19,110 nucleotides of DNA from CAYPEK01 sp964409645 (lineage in GTDB: Bacteria > UBP15 > UBA6099). The translations under genes and the position numbers were made by a program. The first letter of the stretch is position 1, and the number at the start of each line of letters is the position of its first letter. This document shows positions 5,805 to 14,496 of the stretch, piece by piece. The notes under the pieces are model-generated. The model was not told where the DNA came from. It did not search any database and saw nothing but the letters and a program-made list of their open reading frames with translations. The DNA lies in assembly GCA_964409645.1 (NCBI GenBank), contig CAYPEK010000085.1, positions 1 to 19,110 on the forward strand. The letters are read 5' to 3'.

Positions 5805-7517
5805 TCAGATATCGCCGGCGTCCTTGAGAACCAACTTATATCCTTTGCCGTTGAGGATGCTCTTGTCCACGACTTCGACCTTGCCGTTTTCCGGCAGCAC
5901 GAATTTCATCTTCGTGTTGGGCCTGATGTCCTTTTCGATATCGATGCCGGGCATGACGTATATGAGTTCCATTCCGCGATTTGTAAGCTGGAACACGCCG
6001 ACCGTTGAAACATAGAATACCTTCTGTCCGCGTTTCAGAGCTTCCGCGCCGCTGAATGTAATCTCGTCAACCTTATCAACATACTTCGCGATACCCGGTT
6101 TAACAATCTTCATCTCGTCGTTGACGATTGAGTATTCAGCTTTCGCCATGAAAGCGCCTACGAAAATGACTATCTTTGCGGCTGTGGAGAAATCGATGAA
6201 ACCACCCGGGCCGACGTAATTGATCGCGCCCTCGCCGCGCTTCGATACGTTTACATTACCAAGACTGTCCGACTGCAGAGTGCCGAGCACCGTCACATCG
6301 AGAATTTCGTAGCACTTTCTGAACGTCTCGGGAGCAGATATAAGTTTTTTCGGATTGACTTCGGCACCGAAGAACACGCCCGGAGTCGGCACGCCGCCCC
6401 ATGCTCCGCTCTCGGTTATGAACGTGACTTCATCGAGCAGACCGCCTTCGTAGATCAGACGGCTGACTTCTTCGGGAAGTCCGATTCCGATATTGATGTA
6501 CATGTGCTTGTGGCCGAACTTGGAAAAAATCGAGCCCGCGAGTCTGCCGACAGCGTTGTCGATCGGCGTGCGGCGCGGAGTGATTCCGAGAATCTGGTTG
6601 ATATATCGGGTTCTCGATATGCCTTCTTCGATTGTGAAATTGCTGTTTGTCGTTAGAAACGACCAGTATTTACGATGAGGAACCGAGCCTGTCTGCTCGG
6701 TTCCCGGATAACAAGCGATACCGCTTACGATATCCGCCGGCAGGAAAACATCGTCGTAGCCTTCTTCCACGAGTTTTCCGACCGTAACGAGCACAACGCC
6801 TTTATTCTTGTGCACCGCAAGCGCGATCTCTTTGCTCTCCGCAACAAGAGCCGCGTTTTTAACATAAATATTGCCTTTGCGGTCCGCGGCCGGAGCGTTG
6901 AACACCGCGGTGGTCACCGGCGGCATGTGGTAGCGCAACATGTCGTTTTCGACCGTTACAAGCTGCTCGCCGTTCGGATCGAGAACTGAAGACCCGGTTC
7001 CGAACCGCGGGTCAACGAACGTGCCGACGCCCGTTCTAGTGAGTATCGAATACTCGCCCTTAATCTGTGCTTCGATGAGAAACGTGACTTCGCCCTGCGG
7101 TATGATCTGAACTTCCATCAATCCCTGCTGCGCAAGATTGAGGAAAGATTTATATGTCTCCGTATGTCCAACTATAAATCTGGTGACGAGACCGGGTTGG
7201 CCAAGTTCTTCGAGCGTGCCCGGCGCTTTTCCTCGGCCGCCCTGCCCGCCTGTATTAATAACAGTGCAGCCTTTCGGATGGCCAGTGGCTTCGTAAACCT
7301 CACGAATGGCCCAGTACAATACCGACGGTCTCATGTTGCCGCCCATGCCGGCAGTCGTGATGACGGCGCCGTCAGGTATCATGGCAGCGCAATCCCACGG
7401 CGATTTGAACTTTGGGTTCTCCGGAACCGGGCTGGGATATTTTGTGTTTCTTTTATTCCAAGTAAGAACCCATTTATAAACATGTTGACGCAGATACAGT
7501 TTTGTAAGTAAGTTCAT
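5805..7517 (-). CDS. Single-chain family I CoA-transferase (acetate/propionate/3-oxoacid type)
   Basis: 570 residues with both family I halves fused, as in YdiF and propionate CoA-transferase. It should move CoA between a short-chain acyl-CoA and a free acid (acetate, propionate or 3-oxo acid) in fermentation, ketone-body or fatty-acid metabolism. The N-terminal half has PDGAVITTAGMGG (48-60) and NTGGQGG (88-94). The C-terminal half has INIGIGLPEEVSR (341-353), then ITESGAWGG (367-375), in which Glu369 is the likely catalytic glutamate that forms the glutamyl-CoA thioester. VGPGGFIDFSTAA (438-450, approximate) matches the family's late glycine-rich motif. The first about 40 residues are an extra basic segment not usual in the family, and the glycine-loop sequence differs from textbook members, so substrate specificity is open. 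The ribosome site is weak. Its own promoter lies in the AT-rich gap, and it shares a terminator with ilvE. Confidence 0.88.
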   Translation of the reverse strand: MNLLTKLYLRQHVYKWVLTWNKRNTKYPSPVPENPKFKSPWDCAAMIPDGAVITTAGMGGNMRPSVLYWAIREVYEATGHPKGCTVINTGGQGGRGKAPGTLEELGQPGLVTRFIVGHTETYKSFLNLAQQGLMEVQIIPQGEVTFLIEAQIKGEYSILTRTGVGTFVDPRFGTGSSVLDPNGEQLVTVENDMLRYHMPPVTTAVFNAPAADRKGNIYVKNAALVAESKEIALAVHKNKGVVLVTVGKLVEEGYDDVFLPADIVSGIACYPGTEQTGSVPHRKYWSFLTTNSNFTIEEGISRTRYINQILGITPRRTPIDNAVGRLAGSIFSKFGHKHMYINIGIGLPEEVSRLIYEGGLLDEVTFITESGAWGGVPTPGVFFGAEVNPKKLISAPETFRKCYEILDVTVLGTLQSDSLGNVNVSKRGEGAINYVGPGGFIDFSTAAKIVIFVGAFMAKAEYSIVNDEMKIVKPGIAKYVDKVDEITFSGAEALKRGQKVFYVSTVGVFQLTNRGMELIYVMPGIDIEKDIRPNTKMKFVLPENGKVEVVDKSILNGKGYKLVLKDAGDI

Positions 7518-7555
7518 AGCGACAGTCCGTTCTAAGCAAAAAAATTTTGGGTCAT

Positions 7556-7583
7556 TCTATATCAAAAATACTTTTTTTGTAAA
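7556..7583 (-). promoter_or_regulatory. Putative promoter of the CoA-transferase gene
   Basis: On the minus strand TTTACA (7583-7578), a 16-base spacer and TATAGA (7561-7556). This would start transcription about 30 bases before the ATG at 7517. It lies in an AT-rich tract where chance matches are common. Confidence 0.45.
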
Positions 7584-7679
7584 GGAAATTTAAAAAATAC
7601 GCTTTGTATTCAGGAAAATTTTGAAATTTTTCAAATTATATTACAAAAAAAACACAAACATTTTCAAGTAATTTTCCTG

Positions 7680-7708
7680 TTGATGTATTATTTATTTAAT
7701 TTTATAAT
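7680..7708 (+). promoter_or_regulatory. Putative sigma70 promoter of the FapA gene
   Basis: TTGATG (7680-7685), a 17-base spacer and a perfect TATAAT (7703-7708). Transcription from about 7715 would leave a leader of about 60 bases before ATG 7779. The surrounding AT-rich sequence lowers certainty. Confidence 0.55.
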
Positions 7709-7778
7709 CTTCTTGTTTTGACGGAGTCGTTAATTTGTTATAGTGAGAGGAAATATTTTAACCGGTATTATACGAACA

Positions 7779-10385
7779 ATGACATCTAATCAATTTCTAT
7801 CACATCTCATCGAAAAACAGCGACTCACACCCGACACTGTTAAGAACATAGTTTTTTCCGATGCATATCGAACAAAAATAGAGAACTCTGAGGACGGGTG
7901 TCAGATGGTGTGCAGGCTCCTGATCGATTCCGGCCTCATGAAAAAAGATGAAGTTGAAAATGAGATCGTTGAATTAAAAACCAAAAGCGACCTCGATGTT
8001 GAAGAAACAGGAGCTCTTGAGAAACTAAATGTAATGGTAGTTTATTCCGATGAAAATTTCGGAATGGCTGTCAAAGAGACCTTACAGGAACAAGGCCATT
8101 CAGTAATCGAATGCCGTGATGCAATCGAGGCGGGAAGCGAGATAGAGCGGTCCCCTTGCGACCTTCTAATTGCTGAATACGAGTTAACAGCCGTTGACGG
8201 TGCGGAACTCGCATCGATGCTGCTTCAAAACGATCGAAGATTGAACGCCGTGGTACTGGCAAACGATCCCGATAAATTAAAACTGGATTCTCATCTGTAT
8301 ATCGAATCGCGCTTTTTACTTGCCAAGAAGGACGACTCACTGAAAGAACTTTTGTCATTCATCAAGTCGATCTCCTTTAAAAAAACAGGTTTGGTTAAAG
8401 TAATCTCTGACACAGCAACTGGGCCAGCAAGAGTTATATATTCGGATACGCGCCTCAAAGACTGGCTGGATGAGATAGAGGTCGAATATTCGAAAGACGG
8501 CGTGATGCTTTTTATCGACCCGGCGAAGGTGCCGCGCATACCCGACAGGCATAAGCTCACAAAATCCGAAATCGAACTCTACAATACTTTCTATCATTCA
8601 GTTCAAAATCATCTCCGCAAGATGAGAATCGAGCAGTTGGATATCAAGACGATCGAACTGGCTGTTTGGTATCCGTGGCGTGCGCCGATCAAGATAGCCC
8701 CCGTTCAGGACCCAACCCGCGACGCCACCGCTTACGTTTATATTTCAGAAGATGGGAAACGCGTGCTTGTGGATTATAAGCCGCCGACAGGCAAAGGAAA
8801 CCATGTCAAGCGCGAATCGCTGAGGCGCGAAATAAACAGAAACGCGGCAGAGTTTTACGTTATGGAGGAAGCGATTGATCGCTTATACGCAATCAGAGAG
8901 CCTGTGCGCGGAATGCCTCTTGCGGAATGCCGCGACGCAACCGCCGATATTTTTATTTCAAAAGACGGATTGGAAGCGACTCTTACTCTCCAGAGGCCGT
9001 ACGGCGGCAAACCGATCGATATCAAAGATGTGATAAATAAAATAAACGATTTGAAAATCACTAAAGGTCTGAAAACGGATATTCTCAAGGAAGTGTGTTT
9101 CTCCGGTTTGTGGGATCGCGAAGTCGTAATTGCGAGAGGCATTCCTTCCGTTAATGGCGAAAACGGAAAGATACGCTATGTCGCGGAGGAGAAGTTTGCA
9201 GAACAGAAGAAAAATGAAGGACTTGTCGATCATCGCATCGTGCGCAGAATGAACAACGTATCGGCCGGCGAAACAATTCTTTCCATCGAACCGCCCTCGG
9301 AAGGCAAACCCGGCGTAAACGTGCATGGAGAAATCATTCCCGCGAAAGCAGGTGTTCCCGTTAAGTATGCAACAGGAGTTAAATCCGTTAAGGATTCCGT
9401 GGATTTTGCCATTGGCGATAACGTCGAACTCGTGATGGATAACAAGTTTGTAGTATCGAAAATCGACGGCATGCTGCAAAAGAGAGGAAAGCTCATAAGC
9501 GTTGTGCCCGTTTATGAGATTAAAGGCAATGTTGATTACTCGGTCGGAAACGTCGATATCAAGGGCGCTGTAATCATTCATGGAAGTGTATTGAGCAAAT
9601 TCGAAGTCCATGCCACCGGCGATGTGTATATATTGGGTTCCGTTGAGGACGCAATCGTCACAAGCGGCGGGTCAGTTTTCGTGGAAGAAGGCATATACGG
9701 CCATGAGAAAGGGATCGTGCTTGCGAACGCAAATGTCGAGTCGCGGACTGTCGAGCAGGCCAACGTGTTCGCGAGAGGAAGCGTAAAAGTACAATCCAAT
9801 ATTTCGCATTCTCAGGTTGTCGCAAATGAAACGATAGACGTTATCGGCCAGAAAGGGTTCGTGGTTGGCGGATCGCTGAGAGCAGGCCTCAGTATTGCCG
9901 TGCCAAGGCTCGGCGGACCGTCACATACGGTAACGTTCGTGGAGGTTGGTTCGAGCATAAATATCGAAGAGGACCTCGAAAAGCTGCGAGAAACCATGCT
10001 GAGAAAAATAATCATATACGATTTGCAGTCGAGATCGGGCACATCTTCGCTTCAGCAAAAGGATTCAGGTGAAAAATCGGATGCCGCCGAATCCGACTCT
10101 GATAAAAAAGAGGAAGAAGACAAAAAGAAGTACGGAGGCGCCCGCGTTAAACAATACGACCGTTATTTTCTCGACTGGATCGAGAAGTATGTTAAAGAAA
10201 ACAAAGGGAAACGCGCCGGCTACAAGCCCGGAGATAACATCGGCAGAAACCGCATTATCACCGAGCAGCACATGTACCCCGGCGTTCAGATGAAAATAAG
10301 AACCCTTAATTTTAACGTGACAAACGAATACGCCGGCAAACGCATATTCTCCATTTCAGGGGATAAAATATCCGAGTCTGTCTGA
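7779..10385 (+). CDS. FapA (DUF342) protein with N-terminal pseudo-receiver domain
   Basis: 868 residues from ATG 7779. GTG at 7743 is an alternative; neither has a good ribosome site. Residues about 1-75 are helical, with two LLxxxGLxxxxV-like halves faintly recalling GspE/MshE N-domains. Residues about 83-198 fit a response-regulator receiver fold that has lost its chemistry. LLIAEYELTAVDG (129-141) puts Glu133 where phospho-Asp belongs, the acidic pair is Tyr-Ser (89-90), and the conserved Thr is Ala161. Lys183 remains. Three repeats follow, at about 231-250, 315-336 and 386-408, each with IS(E/K)DG or YSKDG and then a hydrophobic strand; two begin DATA. They resemble the FapA N-terminal domain. 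A right-handed beta-helix (about 578-723) is the FapA core. Next come a short coiled coil, a Lys/Glu/Asp-rich linker (758-785) and a basic C-terminal domain. FapA proteins are linked to flagellar or polar assembly, but no flagellar gene lies here. Confidence 0.9.
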   Translation: MTSNQFLSHLIEKQRLTPDTVKNIVFSDAYRTKIENSEDGCQMVCRLLIDSGLMKKDEVENEIVELKTKSDLDVEETGALEKLNVMVVYSDENFGMAVKETLQEQGHSVIECRDAIEAGSEIERSPCDLLIAEYELTAVDGAELASMLLQNDRRLNAVVLANDPDKLKLDSHLYIESRFLLAKKDDSLKELLSFIKSISFKKTGLVKVISDTATGPARVIYSDTRLKDWLDEIEVEYSKDGVMLFIDPAKVPRIPDRHKLTKSEIELYNTFYHSVQNHLRKMRIEQLDIKTIELAVWYPWRAPIKIAPVQDPTRDATAYVYISEDGKRVLVDYKPPTGKGNHVKRESLRREINRNAAEFYVMEEAIDRLYAIREPVRGMPLAECRDATADIFISKDGLEATLTLQRPYGGKPIDIKDVINKINDLKITKGLKTDILKEVCFSGLWDREVVIARGIPSVNGENGKIRYVAEEKFAEQKKNEGLVDHRIVRRMNNVSAGETILSIEPPSEGKPGVNVHGEIIPAKAGVPVKYATGVKSVKDSVDFAIGDNVELVMDNKFVVSKIDGMLQKRGKLISVVPVYEIKGNVDYSVGNVDIKGAVIIHGSVLSKFEVHATGDVYILGSVEDAIVTSGGSVFVEEGIYGHEKGIVLANANVESRTVEQANVFARGSVKVQSNISHSQVVANETIDVIGQKGFVVGGSLRAGLSIAVPRLGGPSHTVTFVEVGSSINIEEDLEKLRETMLRKIIIYDLQSRSGTSSLQQKDSGEKSDAAESDSDKKEEEDKKKYGGARVKQYDRYFLDWIEKYVKENKGKRAGYKPGDNIGRNRIITEQHMYPGVQMKIRTLNFNVTNEYAGKRIFSISGDKISESV

Positions 10386-10567
10386 ATTACATTGCAATAT
10401 CCACAATCTCTATTTCCCGGTAAAACATTAGTGCGGCACTCATACTTTAAAATTCATCCTCACCGGAGAATAAAAGGCAGCCATTCTGTGGCAGTTTAAT
10501 ATATCTATTCGTACTCCTTCAATATGCTTAATTTCTGCCAGCAAATAGTGAATTCCCAAGCACTTCT

Positions 10568-10597
10568 TTGACAGCTTATTGCCTGCTCGTTTATATT
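10568..10597 (+). promoter_or_regulatory. Sigma70 promoter of the xylulokinase operon
   Basis: A perfect TTGACA (10568-10573), an 18-base spacer and TATATT (10592-10597). AGGAGGT (10612-10618) follows, four bases before the xylB ATG at 10623. The remaining part of the 237-base gap (10386-10567) shows no gene, no clear terminator after fapA and no clear repeat. Confidence 0.7.
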
Positions 10598-10622
10598 ACT
10601 CCGTATATGATAGGAGGTCGTT

Positions 10623-12137
10623 ATGGAACTTCTTCTCGGTATAGATATCGGAACCACTGGACTTAAAGCGCTGCTCATCGATAAAAAAGGCCGTGTCGTC
10701 GGCTCTTCTCGAGAGGAGTATCCGCTTTCGACGCCAAAACCGGGCTGGGCGGAACAACCGGCTCAAGACTGGTGGAAGGCAACGATAAAAGCCGTAAAAC
10801 GGCTTACTTCAAGTATGAATAATCCGACGGATATCGTTGCCGTCGGCCTTTCGGGGCAGATGCACGGACTCGTTCCGCTCGATACTTCCGACACACCGCT
10901 GCGGCCGGCAATCCTCTGGTGCGACCAGCGCCCGATCAAGGAATGTGAAATCATCGAATCAAAACTCGGCGCACGCCTCGTTAAAACCGTTTCAAACCCC
11001 GCGCTTACTGGTTTCACTCTGCCGAAAATTCTATGGCTGAAACGCAACGAGCCGTCTCTCTATAAGAAGATGTCTTATTTCTTGCTGCCCAAGGACTACG
11101 TCAGATTCAAATTGACCGGCGAGCGCGCAATGGACATTTCCGATGCTGCCGGAACCGTAATGCTAAATGTCGCCAAAGGAAATTGGGCGACGGACATGAT
11201 CGGCGAACTCGGAATAAAGAAAAGTATTCTTCCGCGTATTGTGGGATCGGCTGAGGTGGCCGGACATATAACTCGCGAGGTTTCACGCCTCACCGGTCTA
11301 AAAGAAGGCATTCCTGTAGTCGGCGGAGGAGCGGACAACACGTGCGCGGCGGTTGGAACCGGTATAGTTCAGCCCGGCCGGATATCATCCAGTATAGGTT
11401 CCTCAGGAGTTATTTTTGCTCATTCGGACAAGCATTATGTCGATCCGAAAACACGAGTGCATACTTTCAACCATTCGGTTCCCGGCAAGTTTTACCTGAT
11501 GGGGGTTATGCTCTCGGCGGGACTCTCTTTCAAATGGTTCAGAGATACGTTCGGGAAAGATGAAATTGCCTCCGAGAAAGCCGGTAAGGGAGATGCGTAC
11601 GAAATTCTGAGCCGCGGAGCCGCAAAAGCACCGGCGGGATGCGAGGGACTTTTGTTCCTTCCGTATCTGAACGGGGAGCGCACCCCGCACAAAGACCCGT
11701 ATGCGCGCGGCGTTCTTTTCGGCATATCGCCTCGCCACACACGCGAGCATGTTGTGAGAGCGGTTATGGAGGGCATTGTTTACGGGCTCAAGGATTCGCT
11801 CGACATTATCGAATCGCTCGGAGTGCAGGTCAGCGAGGTGAGAGCAACGGGCGGCGGCGGTAAAAATGCTTTCTGGAGACAGATGCAGGCGGACGTGTTC
11901 GGCAAGCCAGTCGTCACCGTTAATAACGACGAGGGACCGGCATACGGCGCGGCGCTTCTCGCGGGTGTAGGCGCAGGGGTATTCTCAGGCGTCGCCGAAG
12001 CGGCGGAGTCCACGGTTAGGATCACCACAACAACTAAACCTAATCAGGCGATGACAAAGAAATATGCGGAATCGCACGAAAGATTTAAAAGCCTTTACGC
12101 ATCGCTGAAAGACGATTTCAAAAAGATTAAATACTGA
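10623..12137 (+). CDS. xylB: Xylulokinase (FGGY carbohydrate kinase)
   Basis: 504 residues, the usual length for XylB. It phosphorylates D-xylulose with ATP to xylulose 5-phosphate, feeding the pentose phosphate pathway in the cytoplasm. The N-terminal phosphate-binding motif is LGIDIGTTGLKALLID (5-20). GLSGQMHGLVPLD (75-87) contains the Gln-Met-His-Gly that marks xylulokinases within FGGY. WCDQRP (99-104) and GGGADNTCAAVGTG (234-247) follow, with Asp238 as catalytic base. The late FGGY signature lies in RATGGGGKNAFWRQMQADVF, about residues 407-426. The start is fixed by a perfect AGGAGGT. The next gene, a secreted glycoside hydrolase, begins 19 bases later, so the two are probably co-transcribed: the hydrolase releases a sugar and the kinase uses a pentose or keto-sugar. 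No xylose isomerase or transporter lies in the window. Another FGGY substrate cannot be excluded. Confidence 0.93.
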   Translation: MELLLGIDIGTTGLKALLIDKKGRVVGSSREEYPLSTPKPGWAEQPAQDWWKATIKAVKRLTSSMNNPTDIVAVGLSGQMHGLVPLDTSDTPLRPAILWCDQRPIKECEIIESKLGARLVKTVSNPALTGFTLPKILWLKRNEPSLYKKMSYFLLPKDYVRFKLTGERAMDISDAAGTVMLNVAKGNWATDMIGELGIKKSILPRIVGSAEVAGHITREVSRLTGLKEGIPVVGGGADNTCAAVGTGIVQPGRISSSIGSSGVIFAHSDKHYVDPKTRVHTFNHSVPGKFYLMGVMLSAGLSFKWFRDTFGKDEIASEKAGKGDAYEILSRGAAKAPAGCEGLLFLPYLNGERTPHKDPYARGVLFGISPRHTREHVVRAVMEGIVYGLKDSLDIIESLGVQVSEVRATGGGGKNAFWRQMQADVFGKPVVTVNNDEGPAYGAALLAGVGAGVFSGVAEAAESTVRITTTTKPNQAMTKKYAESHERFKSLYASLKDDFKKIKY

Positions 12138-12156
12138 TAAATTCGAGGTTTGCTTC

Positions 12157-14433
12157 ATGAAGAAATCAAATGTTGTGCTTTGCGCGACAGCGATCGTTCT
12201 CTTATCGGCATTTATATTTGCCGCACAATCGTCAGCGGAAGAATGGACTCCTGTTAAGGGTAAGATCATGACGAGGTGGGCGAAAGAAGTATCGCCTGAT
12301 AATGCGCTGGTCGAATATCCGCGCCCGATGATGGTGAGGAAAGAATGGATGAACCTGAACGGGTTGTGGGACTATGCGGTACGCGCGAGGACGGAAGGCC
12401 GCCCGATGCAATTCGACGGCAGGATACTCGTCCCCTTCCCTGTCGAATCGGCGCTTTCGGGAGTAGCAAAGCAGGTGGGCGATAAAAACGCACTATGGTA
12501 TCATACGAAATTTAAAGTTCCCGAGTCATGGATGAAAGGCCGCGTGCTGTTGCACTTTGGCGCCTCGGATTGGGAAACCACTGTCTGGGTCAATAACCGT
12601 CTCGTCGGTACGCATCAGGGCGGTTACGATCCGTTTACGATGGATATTACGGACGCGCTGAACGGCACGAGCGGAAATCTGATCGTTCAGGTTTGGGACC
12701 CCATAGACGCCGGGTATCAGCCGAGAGGCAAGCAGGTTGCGCAACCGCAAGGGATCTGGTACACGTCCGTTACCGGCCTCTGGCAAACGGTTTGGATCGA
12801 GCCGGTCCCGCGTTCTTATATGGATTCGCTGAAGGTAGTTACCGACATCGATAATGAAAAATTGATTTTAGATGTATATGCCGGCGGCGGAGGTTGCGAC
12901 GATGGATGCTCGATAGCGGTTTCCGTTAAAGACGGAGAAAAAGAATTCACCGGAGAATCAAACGTAAAGCAAGGTGTAGCCAGCGTTACTGTCAAAATCC
13001 CCGGCGCAAAATTGTGGACGCCGGATAATCCGTTTCTTTACAGCATGAACGTAAAACTAAAAAAATCCGGAGTTGCATCCGACTCGATAGACAGCTATTT
13101 CGGCATGAGAAAGATTGAAGTAAGCAAAGACGCCGAAGGAGCACTGCGGCTTTTCCTTAATAACAAGCCGCTTTTCCAGTACGGAACACTCGATCAGGGC
13201 TGGTGGCCGGATGGTTTATATACGGCGCCAACTGACGCCGCTCTGAGATACGACATCGAAATTCTGAAAAAGTTCGGTTTCAATATGCTCAGAAAACATG
13301 TAAAAGTCGAGCCGGACCGACTCTATTATTGGTGCGACAAGCTCGGGCTTCTCGTGTGGCAGGATATGCCGAGCGGAGACGCTTACATACACCCCAACGA
13401 CGCCGATATTACGCGGACCGGACAGTCGGCGAGAAACTATGAGCACGAACTGAAAGCTATGATTGATTCGCTGAGGAATCATCCGAGCATAGTGATGTGG
13501 GTGCCGTTCAACGAGGGCTGGGGACAGTTCGACACGGCGCGAATTGTCGAATGGATAAAAGGTTACGACCCGACGAGGCTTGTGGACAACACGAGCGGCT
13601 GGGCGGATAGAGGCGTCGGCGATGTATGGGACGCGCATATTTACCCGGGGCCGGGCACACCCGGATCGGACGGCGTTCGCGCTCCCGTGCTTGGTGAATA
13701 CGGCGGCCTAGGGCTGCCCATTCGCGGCCACACATGGCAAGATGAGAAGAACTGGGGTTATCGAAGCTATGTCAACCAGAAACAACTCACGGAGGCATAC
13801 GTCGGCCTGACAAAGAATCTCAAATTCCTCGCATGGGACGGCCTCGGAGCCTCCGTTTACACGCAGACGTCGGATGTGGAAGTTGAAGTGAACGGCCTGA
13901 TGTCTTACGACCGTGAAATAATTAAGGTTGACCCGTCGGCGGCAGCGGCGGCGGCGGCGGAACTTTTTAAACCGTATCCTAAGAACTACGTAATACTTGC
14001 CGATGCGAGAAAAGCCAACTCACAGTGGAAATACCGTTTCGCGCCTCCGTCCGGCAATTGGTCTTCGAAGGACTACGACGATTCGAAGTGGAAGTCGGGT
14101 GAAGGCGGATTCGGCGACGGCAAAACAAACAAATTCCCAACCGGAACAACATGGAGCGGAGACGGAATTTGGCTTCGCCGCACGTTTGAGCTTGAGGAAG
14201 GAAATTATTCGGATTTGCAGCTCTCGATAGGACGCATGCAGGATGCAAAGGTTTATATTAACGGAGTGCTCGCAGCCGATCTTAAAGGGAACGGAAACGG
14301 CTATGAATACGTCCCGATATCCGAAGAAGCTTTGAAAACAATAAAACCGGGATTAAACGTCCTCGCCGTCTCGGCAAGACAGACGGTGGGAAGTCACTAC
14401 ATAGACGCGGGACTCCTTCATATCGGGAACTAA
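12157..14433 (+). CDS. Secreted glycoside hydrolase family 2 enzyme
   Basis: 758 residues. A Sec signal peptide (first 27 residues, probable cleavage after SSA) indicates periplasmic or extracellular action. An N-terminal GH2 sugar-binding jelly roll (about 55-215, with LNGLWDYAV and HFGASDWETTVWVN) is followed by an Ig-like domain (about 222-318). The TIM barrel follows: FNMLRKHVKVEPDRLYYWCD near 375-394, the acid/base Glu453 in PFNEGWGQFD and the nucleophile Glu514 in VLGEYGG. A short Ala-run (595-601) links to a C-terminal beta-sandwich (about 610-758, with WLRRTFEL and DAKVYINGVLA) like the galactose-binding fold. GH2 covers beta-galactosidase, beta-glucuronidase, beta-mannosidase and others. 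The active-site text does not decide between them. The ribosome site GAGG stands eight bases before ATG. Position after xylB suggests a plant-type heteropolysaccharide, but that is inference. Confidence 0.9.
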   Translation: MKKSNVVLCATAIVLLSAFIFAAQSSAEEWTPVKGKIMTRWAKEVSPDNALVEYPRPMMVRKEWMNLNGLWDYAVRARTEGRPMQFDGRILVPFPVESALSGVAKQVGDKNALWYHTKFKVPESWMKGRVLLHFGASDWETTVWVNNRLVGTHQGGYDPFTMDITDALNGTSGNLIVQVWDPIDAGYQPRGKQVAQPQGIWYTSVTGLWQTVWIEPVPRSYMDSLKVVTDIDNEKLILDVYAGGGGCDDGCSIAVSVKDGEKEFTGESNVKQGVASVTVKIPGAKLWTPDNPFLYSMNVKLKKSGVASDSIDSYFGMRKIEVSKDAEGALRLFLNNKPLFQYGTLDQGWWPDGLYTAPTDAALRYDIEILKKFGFNMLRKHVKVEPDRLYYWCDKLGLLVWQDMPSGDAYIHPNDADITRTGQSARNYEHELKAMIDSLRNHPSIVMWVPFNEGWGQFDTARIVEWIKGYDPTRLVDNTSGWADRGVGDVWDAHIYPGPGTPGSDGVRAPVLGEYGGLGLPIRGHTWQDEKNWGYRSYVNQKQLTEAYVGLTKNLKFLAWDGLGASVYTQTSDVEVEVNGLMSYDREIIKVDPSAAAAAAAELFKPYPKNYVILADARKANSQWKYRFAPPSGNWSSKDYDDSKWKSGEGGFGDGKTNKFPTGTTWSGDGIWLRRTFELEEGNYSDLQLSIGRMQDAKVYINGVLAADLKGNGNGYEYVPISEEALKTIKPGLNVLAVSARQTVGSHYIDAGLLHIGN

Positions 14434-14496
14434 GTTTTATGCTATACTTTATGTAAATCATTGCGAATCAGCCTGACTCCGCAAAGGAGGTCTATT

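Larger units (their letters stand above)
7518..7778. other. AT-rich divergent intergenic region
   Basis: Much richer in A and T than its surroundings, with long A and T runs and near-palindromes such as AATTTTGAAATTTTTCAAATT (about 7618-7638). It carries the two divergent promoters for the CoA-transferase and FapA genes. I see no open frame or RNA gene in it. The composition would suit a nucleoid-protein binding site or UP elements. Confidence 0.5.

Noticed and set aside
8958..9611. A 217-codon minus-strand open frame inside fapA
   Set aside because: Shadow of the FapA coding frame; no domain, no ribosome site and composition typical of antisense reading.
10386..10567. Possible small gene or terminator after fapA
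   Set aside because: No open frame with a ribosome site and only very short inverted repeats without a T-run could be found.
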